A stretch of DNA of 64,000 nucleotides. It comes from Microbacterium murale. Lineage in GTDB: Bacteria > Actinomycetota > Actinomycetes > Actinomycetales > Microbacteriaceae. Position numbers and translations under genes: made by a program. Under the pieces are notes generated by a model. That model was not told the origin of the DNA, did no database searches, and saw only the letters and a program-made list of their open reading frames with translations. The stretch spans positions 1,178,001-1,242,000 of the forward strand of contig NZ_BMCM01000001.1 in the NCBI RefSeq assembly GCF_014635185.1, in the 5' to 3' direction. Shown here piece by piece: positions 1-8,903 of this stretch (its first letter is position 1; every line of letters begins with the position of its first letter).

Positions 1-358
1 TGGCAAGCAACGTTGGTCCGAGCGTCTCGAGGAGGTTGTCGAGCGCGGCGAAAGGAATCCAATGCCCTTGCCGCGGCCAGATAGCGAGGGCGCTGGGCAG
101 TGGACTTTCGAGCTCATCTACGATGAGTGATTCGGAGTTGCGTACTCCCGGTTCCACGCTGACTGGGAGGACGTGAGCCAGCGCACTCGCATCGTCAACT
201 TCGTCGACGAGCACGATGGCGTCGGAGTTGGCCCACGTTGCTTGTCGCAGCTGTCCCCGTGCGACCTCGCACGAAAACGTGTGACTGACGAGCTCGGGGA
301 CGGCGAACTGAGCCGCGAGTTCGAACCAGCGGTTATTGGCATCAGTTGGCACGTTCAT
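1..358 (-). CDS. Unknown protein, 3' end beyond the window
   Basis: An open frame of 119 codons starts with ATG at 358 and runs off the left edge without a stop. It begins MNVPTDANNRWFELAAQF and continues with an ordinary globular composition. The start lies 17 bases inside the end of the sigma-like gene upstream, so the two are probably translationally coupled and act together. I see no motif, signal peptide or membrane segment and do not recognise the family. The overlap and the clean frame argue that it is real; the function is unknown. Confidence 0.6.
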   Translation of the reverse strand, partial: MNVPTDANNRWFELAAQFAVPELVSHTFSCEVARGQLRQATWANSDAIVLVDEVDDASALAHVLPVSVEPGVRNSESLIVDELESPLPSALAIWPRQGHWIPFAALDNLLETLGPTLLA

Positions 359-1400
359 CCTCCCTGTCACTGTGAAGAGACGGGACAGCGCCCGCTTCGT
401 CCAGCACGAGCTCTACGACAGCAGCCATGATCTCACGGGAGTTCGGCTCTGCTCCGGCGAGCTCCTGCAGCCTCTCTCGTAGGCGCGTAGCGGCAGTGTA
501 GGCCGACGAGCGCGAGCACGCGAGAACCTCAGCGAGCCTGTCCATGTCACCTCGATGACAGATGACCGCCTTCTCCTTTTCGGTGAGCATCGGCACTAGG
601 CCTGCCGCGATGCGTTCTGACCGGATTCTCGTCGCGGTCTCGAAGACGGAGTCGTCGCTCTCCCGGGTGTCTTCGATGACCTCCCACTCGGTATTCACAA
701 CGGAGAGGGATGCGTCGCGTTGTTGCAAAGCGAGGGGGAACCGGTTCCCGCAGATCACCGTGATTTCCGCGACATGGAGGCGCCCGGCCAGGTCGAGCAG
801 TCGGTGCAGGAGCTCTTCAAGCTCACCTGGCGCACCAAGCACCACCTTGCCGCTGGGTTCGGTGCGTACCGCGACGTGGGTCGCGGCTGCGGCCGCTTCA
901 AGGTCGGACACAGGCACAGACCGCCCTTCATCTTCACCGCCTGTCAGGTACCAATGGTGAAGGGCCGAGGAGGGTGAGAACAGGTCGCTGCGCTCGAGCC
1001 GCTTCTCGATCCGATTGCGCAATGCTCCGAAGGGTAGCTTGCGCGCTTCGTCGACCAGCCAGTTCGTCGCCCAGGCATAAGTGATTCGTCGCGCGGCCGC
1101 GTCGTCGGACGCTGCGAGCACCGCGGTGACGTAGGACTTGCCCTTCGCGACGAAGAAGCCCTGTACCAGATCGTCAACGCTCTCCCGAGCGCGGATCGTG
1201 GCAAACTTCGCGATGAGCAAGGAGAACACGTCCCGCATCAGATCGAGCGCCGCTGGTCCCAGTTGACCGCCGCGCTGACTCGCCTCGTCTCTTATTCGTG
1301 TCGTTGACACTTTCCCCCTTCGCGCGTTCACCCAGACGCGCACGGCAGAACCGCAATCACACAGTAGGACGGCAGGGTCCGACATGCCGGTATCTAGCAT
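342..1400 (-). CDS. Sigma-factor-like / HTH protein of unknown function
   Basis: A 352-residue protein. Residues about 75-140 (DDLVQGFFVAKGK, then a basic stretch) resemble region 2 of sigma-70-type factors. Residues about 272-312 (LTEKEKAVICHRGDMDRLAE followed by SRSSAYTAATRLRERLQ) look like a region-4-type helix-turn-helix. The middle is not recognised. The start is uncertain: ATG at 1400 or 1385, or GTG at about 1310 behind a GGGGG stretch. Its end overlaps the unknown gene to the left by 17 bases, and an anti-phage dCTP deaminase lies upstream. A regulator for the linked gene is one possibility; a sigma role is inferred from layout only. Confidence 0.6.
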   Translation of the reverse strand: MLDTGMSDPAVLLCDCGSAVRVWVNARRGKVSTTRIRDEASQRGGQLGPAALDLMRDVFSLLIAKFATIRARESVDDLVQGFFVAKGKSYVTAVLAASDDAAARRITYAWATNWLVDEARKLPFGALRNRIEKRLERSDLFSPSSALHHWYLTGGEDEGRSVPVSDLEAAAAATHVAVRTEPSGKVVLGAPGELEELLHRLLDLAGRLHVAEITVICGNRFPLALQQRDASLSVVNTEWEVIEDTRESDDSVFETATRIRSERIAAGLVPMLTEKEKAVICHRGDMDRLAEVLACSRSSAYTAATRLRERLQELAGAEPNSREIMAAVVELVLDEAGAVPSLHSDREDERAN

Positions 1401-1807
1401 GGCGCGTTCGAACTGAACCTGAATCCATCGTCCTCGTCATGAACCAACCCCGGGAGGCGCACCTTCCAATCGAAACGGCCTGCGCAAGGCGCATGGTGTC
1501 GATGCCTGGCTTGGAGCCTCGGTCTGGTTCGCGGATACGGAACGCGAAAGTTGGTGTTTCAGCGCCGCAGCCAGAGCGCTCTCGAGCGCTCCGCCCGTAC
1601 TGCACGGAGTTCCAGTCGCTCAAGCAATTGAAGAGAGTTAGCGGCGGACATCTGGCCCTTCCGTCAGATCGCGGTCCCTAACGGAGGACGGTCGACTACC
1701 TGGCGGTGTGGCATCGACGACTGCCCGCGAATGACGCAGTGCGTCGCTGAACCAGCTGATCTCACGGATGTCGCTGGCCACTCTGGAGCGTTCTTCAGCG
1801 TGACTAC
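1401..1807. other. Intergenic stretch, no gene seen
   Basis: About 400 bases between the sigma-like gene and the dCTP deaminase, both on the minus strand. Short frames exist on both strands but have arginine- and serine-rich shadow composition and no convincing ribosome binding site. It may hold the promoter of the sigma-like gene; I could not place one. Confidence 0.4.
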
Positions 1808-3364
1808 TCATGACTCGCCTTCCTTCTTTTCGACCGCACCTTCGGATTCTGCTCTTTCTTCTGGCGCTTCGCTAGCTTCTGTCTCTACTTCAGTCCTACC
1901 AAGGACGTCGGACATGACGATTGTGATCGCCGCTTCGCGAGCTGCAGGGTTCGCCAGCGGCTCGGCGTCGGCCAGCGTGAATCTGGACTTCTGCTTGTCG
2001 AACTGAGCGAACTTGCCGTCCGCTGCCCGCCGTCTGTCCTGCCCAGAAAAGACACTGTTATAGATACTCCATGACGCGCCTCGGAATGACTCGACCAGAA
2101 CTTTCGTTTTCGATTCGCCAGGATCGGATGTAACGGAGTCGCCGTACATCTCACCGGCGAGTGACTTTGGGTAGGGATCGACATAAACGACGCGCTTGAT
2201 ACCGCTAGCCACAATGAGTCTCATGCACATGTGGCATGGGTACGCGGTGGTATAGAGGGTTGCCCCATTGACAGCGACACCAAGTCGCGCTGCCTGGGAC
2301 AGAGCAGACATCTCGGCGTGCACGATCCTTCCGAATTCGATCAAAGAGAGCAACCGCGTTCGTTTGATGGCGGCTTCTGTCGAGTCGAGCACTCTAGTAA
2401 GTCGGTCTTCGGTCGCGAGGTGGGCCATCTCCGTCGAGAGAAAACCCCCCGCTTCAAGCGACGTGAGCACCTCCCGGAGTGTTCGTCGCGTCTGGCGCTT
2501 ATTGAAGTCGTACCCCTCTGCGAAATCGCGCCCATCTTGCGCATCCCCCGCCCAGTACTCGCCTCCGCCATACTTTGGAACTTCATTTGAACCCGTCGTA
2601 AGCAACTCACCAGACTCGAGGGCGATGGCAGCGCCCACCTGACGTCCGGGGTCCGCGGATCGAGCCGCAGCCGTGAAGGCATGCGCCATCCCCACCTCGT
2701 CCCGACTAGGGGTTCGAAACGGCTCCCCGAAGAGCAGCCCGACCATCCTCGAAGTCTCGGTTGATACGTCGCGATCGAGATCTACGAGATAGTCGGCGCT
2801 AGCAAAGACATTGCGACCATGTTGACCGAACTCATTCTCGAGGTCGTTCTCGTCCCTCCGCATCAAGTTCTCGACGGCGGCGGCGTGATTTGTGCCTGCC
2901 GGGGATTCGTCCCTGAGCGATGCGACAAGGTTTCGCTGGCGGCGCTGTTGCCCTTGATGAACGCCTATCAGTACGAAGCGGTTCCCGTATGCGTGCCGGA
3001 GTAGCGCTACCTCATCTTGATGCTTGAGCGTTCGGAGCAACCATGCGAACCGCCTGTTGGGTTCGTCGGGAAGACGATCTGTCACGATCTTGCCAACGGC
3101 GAGAGCCGCGAGGACGTCTCCGCTTCCGGCGCGCTTCCGCAGAGCGTCTCCGGCGTCCATTCGAGCTGTGTAGTAGTCAACCGAGTCCGGGCTACCGGGA
3201 GCGACATCGAGCAGCCGGCTTAGCCGAATCTCCTCGCTGTCGTAGCCGTAGATGCGTAGCTCATCCTGGAGCGGGCCGACCAAGACATCTAGGTCGGTAC
3301 CGATCGGAGCCGCGAATCCTAGAACAATCTCAAAGTCGGCTGTCCCTACGACGTCAATTAGCAA
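1808..3364 (-). CDS. avcD: Anti-phage dCTP deaminase (AvcD family)
   Basis: A 518-residue protein in two parts. The N-terminal part begins with a hydrophobic strand and the loop GFAAPIGTDLD (residues about 16-26), as in the nucleoside-kinase-like half of AvcD proteins. The C-terminal part is a CMP/dCMP-type deaminase with HAE at 349-351 and PCHMC at 376-380, the zinc-binding and catalytic residues. Known members deaminate dCTP or dCMP on phage infection and starve replication. The start is TTG at 3364 with GGAGGA five bases upstream. The last 30 residues are an acidic tail. In Vibrio AvcID an upstream RNA, AvcI, silences the enzyme; the 471 bases upstream here could hold one, but I cannot identify it. 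Confidence 0.88.
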   Translation of the reverse strand: MLIDVVGTADFEIVLGFAAPIGTDLDVLVGPLQDELRIYGYDSEEIRLSRLLDVAPGSPDSVDYYTARMDAGDALRKRAGSGDVLAALAVGKIVTDRLPDEPNRRFAWLLRTLKHQDEVALLRHAYGNRFVLIGVHQGQQRRQRNLVASLRDESPAGTNHAAAVENLMRRDENDLENEFGQHGRNVFASADYLVDLDRDVSTETSRMVGLLFGEPFRTPSRDEVGMAHAFTAAARSADPGRQVGAAIALESGELLTTGSNEVPKYGGGEYWAGDAQDGRDFAEGYDFNKRQTRRTLREVLTSLEAGGFLSTEMAHLATEDRLTRVLDSTEAAIKRTRLLSLIEFGRIVHAEMSALSQAARLGVAVNGATLYTTAYPCHMCMRLIVASGIKRVVYVDPYPKSLAGEMYGDSVTSDPGESKTKVLVESFRGASWSIYNSVFSGQDRRRAADGKFAQFDKQKSRFTLADAEPLANPAAREAAITIVMSDVLGRTEVETEASEAPEERAESEGAVEKKEGES

Positions 3365-3835
3365 GCTTCCTCCAGCGTTTGATCTCAGTCTGGACCGATC
3401 AAGTCAGATGCTCGGCATTCCAGGTTTGCTCCGCGGGCCGTGTCTCGACGCCGATTCCGCGTGAAAACCGGTAACGACATCGTCGGTCCACCGCGGAGCC
3501 TCTCCTGTGAGGTGCCGGGCTTAGCGTGTGAGCAGAATCCAGGGTGAAGCTGACGACGGTCTGATTTGGGTTGGTTGGCGGCCATGACCCCTACGGAACA
3601 GCGAGGATCATCGTTGAAAACGACGGGCATGCTGCCGACCGACGAGGCGTGAATAGTTTTCGGTAGGGGGTCTCGGCGCATGGATCCTCCGCGCGTTGCG
3701 CTCTCCTGAAGGTCGACGTCACCTGGCCCGCAAACGATGGTGGTCGCAACCAGTCAACGCATCACCCAGGGCGGCGAACGCCCCTTGGGATTGCTGTGCC
3801 GCGGCGATACGCTGGCTACCGATCGGGAGGTCATG
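3365..3835. other. Divergent intergenic region between avcD and the LysE-type gene
   Basis: 471 bases with no convincing gene. It must hold the avcD promoter and the promoter of the exporter gene. It is the place to look for an AvcI-type antitoxin RNA. Short frames at 3385-3681 (minus) and 3252-3474 (plus) look like shadow translation. Confidence 0.4.
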
Positions 3836-4480
3836 ATGGACGCTTCGCTGTTGCTCGGATTCCTCGCGGTCGCTCTGCTCGCCTACGTCTCACCCGGACC
3901 CGACTGGTTCGTGGTCCTCCGCTCAGCCGCCCACCCACGCCGCAACGGACTGCTGAGCTCGCTGGGCCTCATCACCGGCCTTGCGGTCCATACAATCGCC
4001 GCCAGCATCGGCGTCTCCGCACTCCTGCTAGCAAGCGCGGAAGCATTCACATTCGTGAAGCTCGCCGGCGCCCTCTACCTCGGCTTCCTCGGCATCCGGG
4101 CCCTGCAATCCGCCTACCGCACCTGGAAGCACCCGCAGGAAGCCACCGACGAGACTTCGGAGCGTGAAGCGGGACCTGCGACGAAGGTGTGGGCATCGGC
4201 CTTCGCAGCGAACGTCCTCAACCCCAAGGCCGCGCTGTTCTTCGTCGCCGTCCTCCCGCAATTCGTTCACGAATCTGCGCCCGTGCTGCCGCAGATCCTG
4301 CTGCTCGGCGGCGCCGACATCCTCCTCGGATGCGTCTTCTGGGCAGCCTTCACCCTCACCGTCTCCCACTTCCGGACCCTGCTGCAGCGACGACGCGCAC
4401 GCATCGCCCTCGATGCCGCCTCAGGCACCGCCCTCGTCGGGCTCGGTGGCGCGCTCGCTCTTACCAGCCGCACCGCGTGA
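3836..4480 (+). CDS. LysE/RhtB family amino-acid exporter
   Basis: About 214 residues with five or six hydrophobic segments. The N-terminus MDASLLLGFLAVALLAYVSP followed by GPD is the LysE/RhtB signature, and FAANVLNPKAALFF in the middle is the second conserved motif. The family exports amino acids or related small molecules across the cytoplasmic membrane; the substrate here cannot be read. I chose ATG 3836 because GGGAGG lies five bases upstream; ATG 3833 is only two bases from it, and a start at 3737 would add an unlikely extension. It converges on the response regulator gene. Confidence 0.88.
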   Translation: MDASLLLGFLAVALLAYVSPGPDWFVVLRSAAHPRRNGLLSSLGLITGLAVHTIAASIGVSALLLASAEAFTFVKLAGALYLGFLGIRALQSAYRTWKHPQEATDETSEREAGPATKVWASAFAANVLNPKAALFFVAVLPQFVHESAPVLPQILLLGGADILLGCVFWAAFTLTVSHFRTLLQRRRARIALDAASGTALVGLGGALALTSRTA

Positions 4481-4676
4481 CCGACGGACACACCGCACTC
4501 GACCCGCCCGCGCCCCTCTTGGCTGGTGCTCGAACGCGGCCGGTGATGCGTTGACTGGTTGAGACCACCATCGTTATCGGTGAGTGCGGGTGTTGAGCGT
4601 CGGGCATGCCGCCAGAAAGGATGCCCGGAATCAGCATTCGGAAGGCGCTTCCGGCGGTCGCGGGTCTGTAAGCGTG

Positions 4677-5321
4677 TTAGGAGTCGCGAAGCAGCTCAAG
4701 GATTGCGAGCACGCGCCGGTTGTACGTAGTGCCGTGCGGAAGGTCGAGCTTGGTGAAGATCGAGTTGATGTGCTTCTCAACGGCGCTTTGGGTGACGAAG
4801 AGTTCCTGGCGCATGGAGGCGTTGGTGTGCCCCTGAGCCATGAGTGTGAGGACTTCGCGTTCTCGTTCGGTGAGGCGTGAGATGGGAGAGTCTGCGGGGC
4901 CGGCAAGGAGCAGTTGGCGGATGACCTCTTGGTCGAATGCGGTTCCGCCGTCTCCGACTCGTTCGATCGCTTCGAGGAAGGCGGTGATGTCTGAGACGCG
5001 ATCCTTGAGCAGGTACCCAACCCCACCGGCGCCGGTGAGTAGCTCGGTGGCGTGTCGGCGCTCGACGTACTGCGAGAGGACCATCACGGCGACCTGTGGC
5101 CAGGTCGATCGGATCGTTAGTGCGGCGCGGATGCCCTCGTCGATGAAGTCGGGGGGCATCCGGACATCAACGATCACCAGCTGGGGTTGCCGTTCCGACA
5201 CGGCGTCGATCAGTCCGGTGGCGGAGCCGACCGAGTCGATGATTTCGTGGCCCTCGGCGACGAGGAGCTGAGCGATCCCCTCGCGAAGCAAAGCGGAGTC
5301 TTCGGCAATGGTTATGAGCAC
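4677..5321 (-). CDS. LuxR/NarL-family response regulator
   Basis: A 214-residue two-component regulator. The receiver domain has the acidic pair E7-D8, phosphoacceptor D52 in LVIVDVRMPP, and K106. The DNA-binding domain starts near residue 149 with LTEREREVLTLMAQG and continues with TQSAVEKHINSIFTKL, a typical LuxR helix-turn-helix. Its start overlaps the end of the histidine kinase gene by 10 bases, so the two are a cognate pair. It is the last gene of the DedA-kinase-regulator operon. Confidence 0.95.
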   Translation of the reverse strand: MLITIAEDSALLREGIAQLLVAEGHEIIDSVGSATGLIDAVSERQPQLVIVDVRMPPDFIDEGIRAALTIRSTWPQVAVMVLSQYVERRHATELLTGAGGVGYLLKDRVSDITAFLEAIERVGDGGTAFDQEVIRQLLLAGPADSPISRLTEREREVLTLMAQGHTNASMRQELFVTQSAVEKHINSIFTKLDLPHGTTYNRRVLAILELLRDS

Positions 5322-6460
5322 AGTATGTCCACTCGGATAGTCGTAGGGCCACCGGCGGGACTGTCGAGGTCGAATGTGCCGGAGAGTGCGGTAACGCGGG
5401 AGGTGATGCCGGCGATTCCTTGCCCGGCTGGGTCCGCACCGCCCACGCCATCATCGCGTACCGTCATCGTCAGCCGTCCTCCCTGTTGGCGCACGGTGAT
5501 CTCGATGCTGTGTGCTGCGGCATGTTTGACCACGTTCGTCACGGCCTCACTTGCAACGAAGTATGCGGCCGATTCGACAGATTTGGGGCATCGCTCTGCC
5601 AGGTCGTAGTCAAGGTGAATGGGGAGATGCGTTCGCTCTCGGAGCGCTTCCAACGCAGGGCCCAGCCCGTCGCGGGCGAGCATTGCCGGATAGACGCGCC
5701 ATGACACGTCTCGGAGATCGTCGAGGATGTGCCGTGTCTCCGAAAGAGCACGCCCATAGAGGGCCGATTGCTCGTCGCGATCCGCCTGGCGTTCAGCTCG
5801 ACCGAGCAGAATCGACAGGGCCACGACGCGCTGTTGCACACCATCGTGAATGTCGCGCTCGATCCGACGCCGTTCGTCATCTATCGCGTCGACGACATCC
5901 GCAAGGGTCACGGTGAGCTGGGATACGCGGTTCTCGAGTTCATCGCTCCTCGGGCGAGTGAACACATTCCAGAGCTTCGGTTCCAGCTGCGCGACAGCGA
6001 TGAACCCCTGAACCGCGAGAAAGAGAAGGATCAAACCAGGCAGCACGAAGATCGCCACGGTGCGATAGGTGACCTGTCCTGCAGGCGCATCGAAAAGAGG
6101 TACTGCCTCTCCTGTTACTGCTCCCGCTGTGAGGCTGACAGCGACGACGACGCCCGCCACAATGAGTGCGAGGACCGTCCCACCAAGAATCCCCAGCAGC
6201 GATCGGACCGCAAGGTATCCCACAGCACGCCACCCTCGCGGTTCGCTCCAAAGACGCCCACCAATCAGGGCAGTGATCCGCGCCCGTTCGAGTCGGACGA
6301 TTGGTCCCGTCACGTCTCGGGAGAGCAACCCGCCGAGGACCGCGAGCACGTCGACGGGGATCAGCGCGGCCCCGAGCGCGACACCCGCCAGCCTCGACGG
6401 GATCCGCTTGAACCCGCCGCGCCTCAGCACCGCCACTGGCTCGTGCTGGTCCCGACTCAT
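5312..6460 (-). CDS. Sensor histidine kinase (HisKA_3, NarL type)
   Basis: A 382-residue membrane kinase. The N-terminal half has four hydrophobic segments (about 25-45, 82-112, 133-155) typical of the putative sensor domain of actinobacterial kinases. The H-box is RRRIERDIHDGVQQ with H205 as phosphoacceptor. The ATP-binding domain has the N-box EAVTNVVKHA and the G-box DDGVGGADPAGQGIAGI. It overlaps dedA by an ATGA junction and the response regulator by 10 bases. No large extracellular loop is visible, so it may sense the membrane or a membrane partner. Confidence 0.94.
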   Translation of the reverse strand: MSRDQHEPVAVLRRGGFKRIPSRLAGVALGAALIPVDVLAVLGGLLSRDVTGPIVRLERARITALIGGRLWSEPRGWRAVGYLAVRSLLGILGGTVLALIVAGVVVAVSLTAGAVTGEAVPLFDAPAGQVTYRTVAIFVLPGLILLFLAVQGFIAVAQLEPKLWNVFTRPRSDELENRVSQLTVTLADVVDAIDDERRRIERDIHDGVQQRVVALSILLGRAERQADRDEQSALYGRALSETRHILDDLRDVSWRVYPAMLARDGLGPALEALRERTHLPIHLDYDLAERCPKSVESAAYFVASEAVTNVVKHAAAHSIEITVRQQGGRLTMTVRDDGVGGADPAGQGIAGITSRVTALSGTFDLDSPAGGPTTIRVDILCS

Positions 6461-7113
6461 CCGGTCATCTTTTCACGCCGAACGCGGCGCACCCGGAGGA
6501 CGACGAAGAGAACAACTGCAGCGACGACCGCGACGACGACAGCCTTCTGGAGACCATCGGCATACGGCTCGACGGCCGCCCAGTTCTCACCTAGGTAGAA
6601 GCCCGAGAGCACGAAGATCGAGTTCCAGATCAGGCTTCCCGCTGTGGTCAGGAGCGTGAAGGGAACGATATTCATCCGCTCGATGCCCGCCGGGATCGAG
6701 ATCAGACTCCGGAAGATCGGAATCATCCGACCGAAGAACACCGCCTTGTAACCATGTCGCTCGAACCATGCCTCGGCTTTGTCGACGTCTGACAACCTCA
6801 TCAGAGGTACTCGGGCGATGAGTCGCCGCAGTCGGTCGCGGCCCAGCCACGCTCCAAGCCCGTAGAGAGCGAGCGCACCCACAACCGATCCCAAGGTTGT
6901 CCACACAAGAACTTCAACGAGGGTGAAGCTCCCCCGACTCGCAGTGAATCCGGCCAACGGCAGGATCACCTCACTCGGAAGGGGAGGGAAAAGGTTCTCG
7001 AGCGCGATCGCCAGACCGGCGCCGGGGCCACCGAGCGTTTCCATGAGATTGACCGCCCATCCGGCGATCCCGGTGAGGTCAGATGCAGAGTCAGTTACAG
7101 CGGTTAGGTCCAT
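6457..7113 (-). CDS. DedA family membrane protein
   Basis: A 218-residue integral membrane protein. ALENLFPPLPSEVILPLAGF near the N-terminus and GRMIPIFRSLISIPAGIERM in the middle are the DedA/VTT signatures, including the conserved E and the FGRxxPxxR-type motif. Members act as undecaprenyl-phosphate or phospholipid translocases. The gene is first in an operon with a histidine kinase and response regulator, overlapping the kinase by four bases. The C-terminus ends in a basic cytoplasmic tail. Confidence 0.93.
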   Translation of the reverse strand: MDLTAVTDSASDLTGIAGWAVNLMETLGGPGAGLAIALENLFPPLPSEVILPLAGFTASRGSFTLVEVLVWTTLGSVVGALALYGLGAWLGRDRLRRLIARVPLMRLSDVDKAEAWFERHGYKAVFFGRMIPIFRSLISIPAGIERMNIVPFTLLTTAGSLIWNSIFVLSGFYLGENWAAVEPYADGLQKAVVVAVVAAVVLFVVLRVRRVRREKMTG

Positions 7114-7320
7114 GAAAGCAACGCTAGAAATCCGCTTCCGCCAGGTCAGTAGAGCAAACCACCCAGTGCAGAGAGGCTCGCCGCAGCATTCGAGGTGTGG
7201 ATCTCCCCACCCCCTCCTCCGAACGCAGGCCGCCTACGGCGGTCCCTCACCCGGGGCATGATCGAGCCGCCAGAAAACGATCGCTTTCGGAATGTCGGTG
7301 GGTGGGGCAGACTCGGTTTC

Positions 7321-7704
7321 ATGACCGGTGGCCGACTGGCACGCCTCAGCCTTCGTTTCGACGCGATCTATTGCCTCGTCGTCGGCCTGGTCGTCGCGGG
7401 AACAGCTCCCCTCACCGCGAACGGAGTGGCGCTGTCTCCTCCGCTTCTCATCGGCGTCGGCGGTGCGACCTTCCTCTGGGGCGCGTACGTCTGGTGGGCG
7501 TCATGCCAGCGGCCGATCCGGACGGCCGCACGAGTGGTGATGATTGCGAACATCGCCGCCAGCCTGGGGTTGGCGACGACCGGTCTCGTCGCCGGGACCA
7601 CCGTGCTCACCCTGGCGGCCTTCCCTCTCTCCATCGACGTCGCGGCTTTCGCCGTGAGCCAGGGAACAGCCCTGCGACGCCTCAGAGATTCTACGATTGG
7701 TTGA
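7321..7704 (+). CDS. Small membrane protein of unknown function
   Basis: A 127-residue protein starting MTGGRLARLSLRFD, with four predicted hydrophobic segments and polar loops. I placed the start at ATG 7321 because translation from upstream starts gives a proline/arginine-rich lead with no membrane character. Similar four-helix proteins of unknown role are common in Actinobacteria. It stands alone, divergent from the dedA operon. Confidence 0.6.
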   Translation: MTGGRLARLSLRFDAIYCLVVGLVVAGTAPLTANGVALSPPLLIGVGGATFLWGAYVWWASCQRPIRTAARVVMIANIAASLGLATTGLVAGTTVLTLAAFPLSIDVAAFAVSQGTALRRLRDSTIG

Positions 7705-7872
7705 GGAAGAGCACGAACTCCGATGTGTCGTTCGTAAACGATCGATTCCGTAGGGCCGGCGGCTGCCGCTTGAGGACTGCCACACATGGCCCGTAGAAGC
7801 CCCGATCACAGGAGCTCTGGGGGCTCAGTTGTGGTACCAGACGCCTATCGTGATTTCGCACGAGCGCTCTGG

Positions 7873-8853
7873 CTATCGCAGCAACGCGACGATGTCCGCG
7901 ATTCGTTCGCGTGCCCATGCATGCTGTTTCGGGTCCTGGTGCCCCCTGAAACTGGGCTCGATCGTCATCACAAGCGCAAAATATAGTGAGTACAGTCGTC
8001 GGCGGCGCTGCTCAGGTTCGCTCCATTCTGAGAACCCGTAGCCCAACTGAAACGATGCCGAATCTCCGAATACTGGCAGCTCGTCCCCCAGGAATCCTGC
8101 CTCCATCAGGGGATCCGCATAGAGTGCACGTTCGTGATCGATCGCCGCAACGATTTTTCCGTCTCGCACCATCACGTTGCTAGGCCATAAGTCCCAACTA
8201 ACAAATCGAGGCTCTCTGACTTCCTCGAGGACCGCCGAATTTTTGATGACCAGCGAGCGGATCGTGTCGTAGGCCAACCCGAGGTCGACTCGGGCGCGGA
8301 TACCGTCATTCAGAGCTGCGTGGACCAAATCTAGAAACGCCTCACGCCAGGTGAAGAATCCTGGGCCGCCTATGGGACCAAAGTGCGGCCCGACGATGCC
8401 GTTCAACTCTCGATTCATCGTCCCGAGTTGTTCGTAGAGACGCTGCTTCGTCTCCGCCGACAACGCACCGGCTTCCAGCAACACGCCAAAATTATCCGCC
8501 TCTATGTAATGCATGAAGAACCAGAACCCATCACAGATCGTTCTTGTTGTATCGACGAAGTCCACAGACGGAATCCGCACGGTCGCACGACGACTCAGGA
8601 CATCCATCGCTGCAAGTTCGTTGAGCATCAAAGATCGCTCATACGTCATGACGTCCGTATTTGGGGAAGGGGCCACCTTGAGCACGACCTGCCGACTATC
8701 GCGCAGCGTAATTTTGTACGCGGCATTGAACCATCCGTGCGTCAACTCGATGGCGAACTGTTCGCCATTCAAAAGCTGCGCGTGACCGTACGCTCGCTGG
8801 ACCATCGCCCTAATGGCTTCCAAGTCTTGACGATTTTTAGTTCGGCTCTCCAT
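7873..8853 (-). CDS. APH-type phosphotransferase (aminoglycoside/choline-kinase fold)
   Basis: A 326-residue kinase-like protein. It has an N-lobe with VVLKVAPSP (ATP-binding lysine), a catalytic-loop region FVSWDLWPSNVMV, and the metal-binding AAIDHERALYADP. The catalytic loop keeps the aspartate and asparagine of the family's H-G-D-x-x-x-x-N pattern but has S-W in place of H-G. The start at 8853 is supported by GAGGAGGG. It lies 51 bases downstream of mftG on the same strand and probably belongs to the mftR-mftG transcript. The substrate is unknown; a small alcohol or sugar would suit the context. Confidence 0.82.
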   Translation of the reverse strand: MESRTKNRQDLEAIRAMVQRAYGHAQLLNGEQFAIELTHGWFNAAYKITLRDSRQVVLKVAPSPNTDVMTYERSLMLNELAAMDVLSRRATVRIPSVDFVDTTRTICDGFWFFMHYIEADNFGVLLEAGALSAETKQRLYEQLGTMNRELNGIVGPHFGPIGGPGFFTWREAFLDLVHAALNDGIRARVDLGLAYDTIRSLVIKNSAVLEEVREPRFVSWDLWPSNVMVRDGKIVAAIDHERALYADPLMEAGFLGDELPVFGDSASFQLGYGFSEWSEPEQRRRRLYSLYFALVMTIEPSFRGHQDPKQHAWARERIADIVALLR

Positions 8854-8903
8854 CTGGTGCCCTCCTCTCGATTGGTGGTGTCGTATCGGACCCTCGCAAG
8901 AAA

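Noticed and set aside
1298-1681. Plus-strand 127-residue frame
   Set aside because: Overlaps the sigma-like gene start, has no ribosome binding site and an arginine-rich shadow composition.
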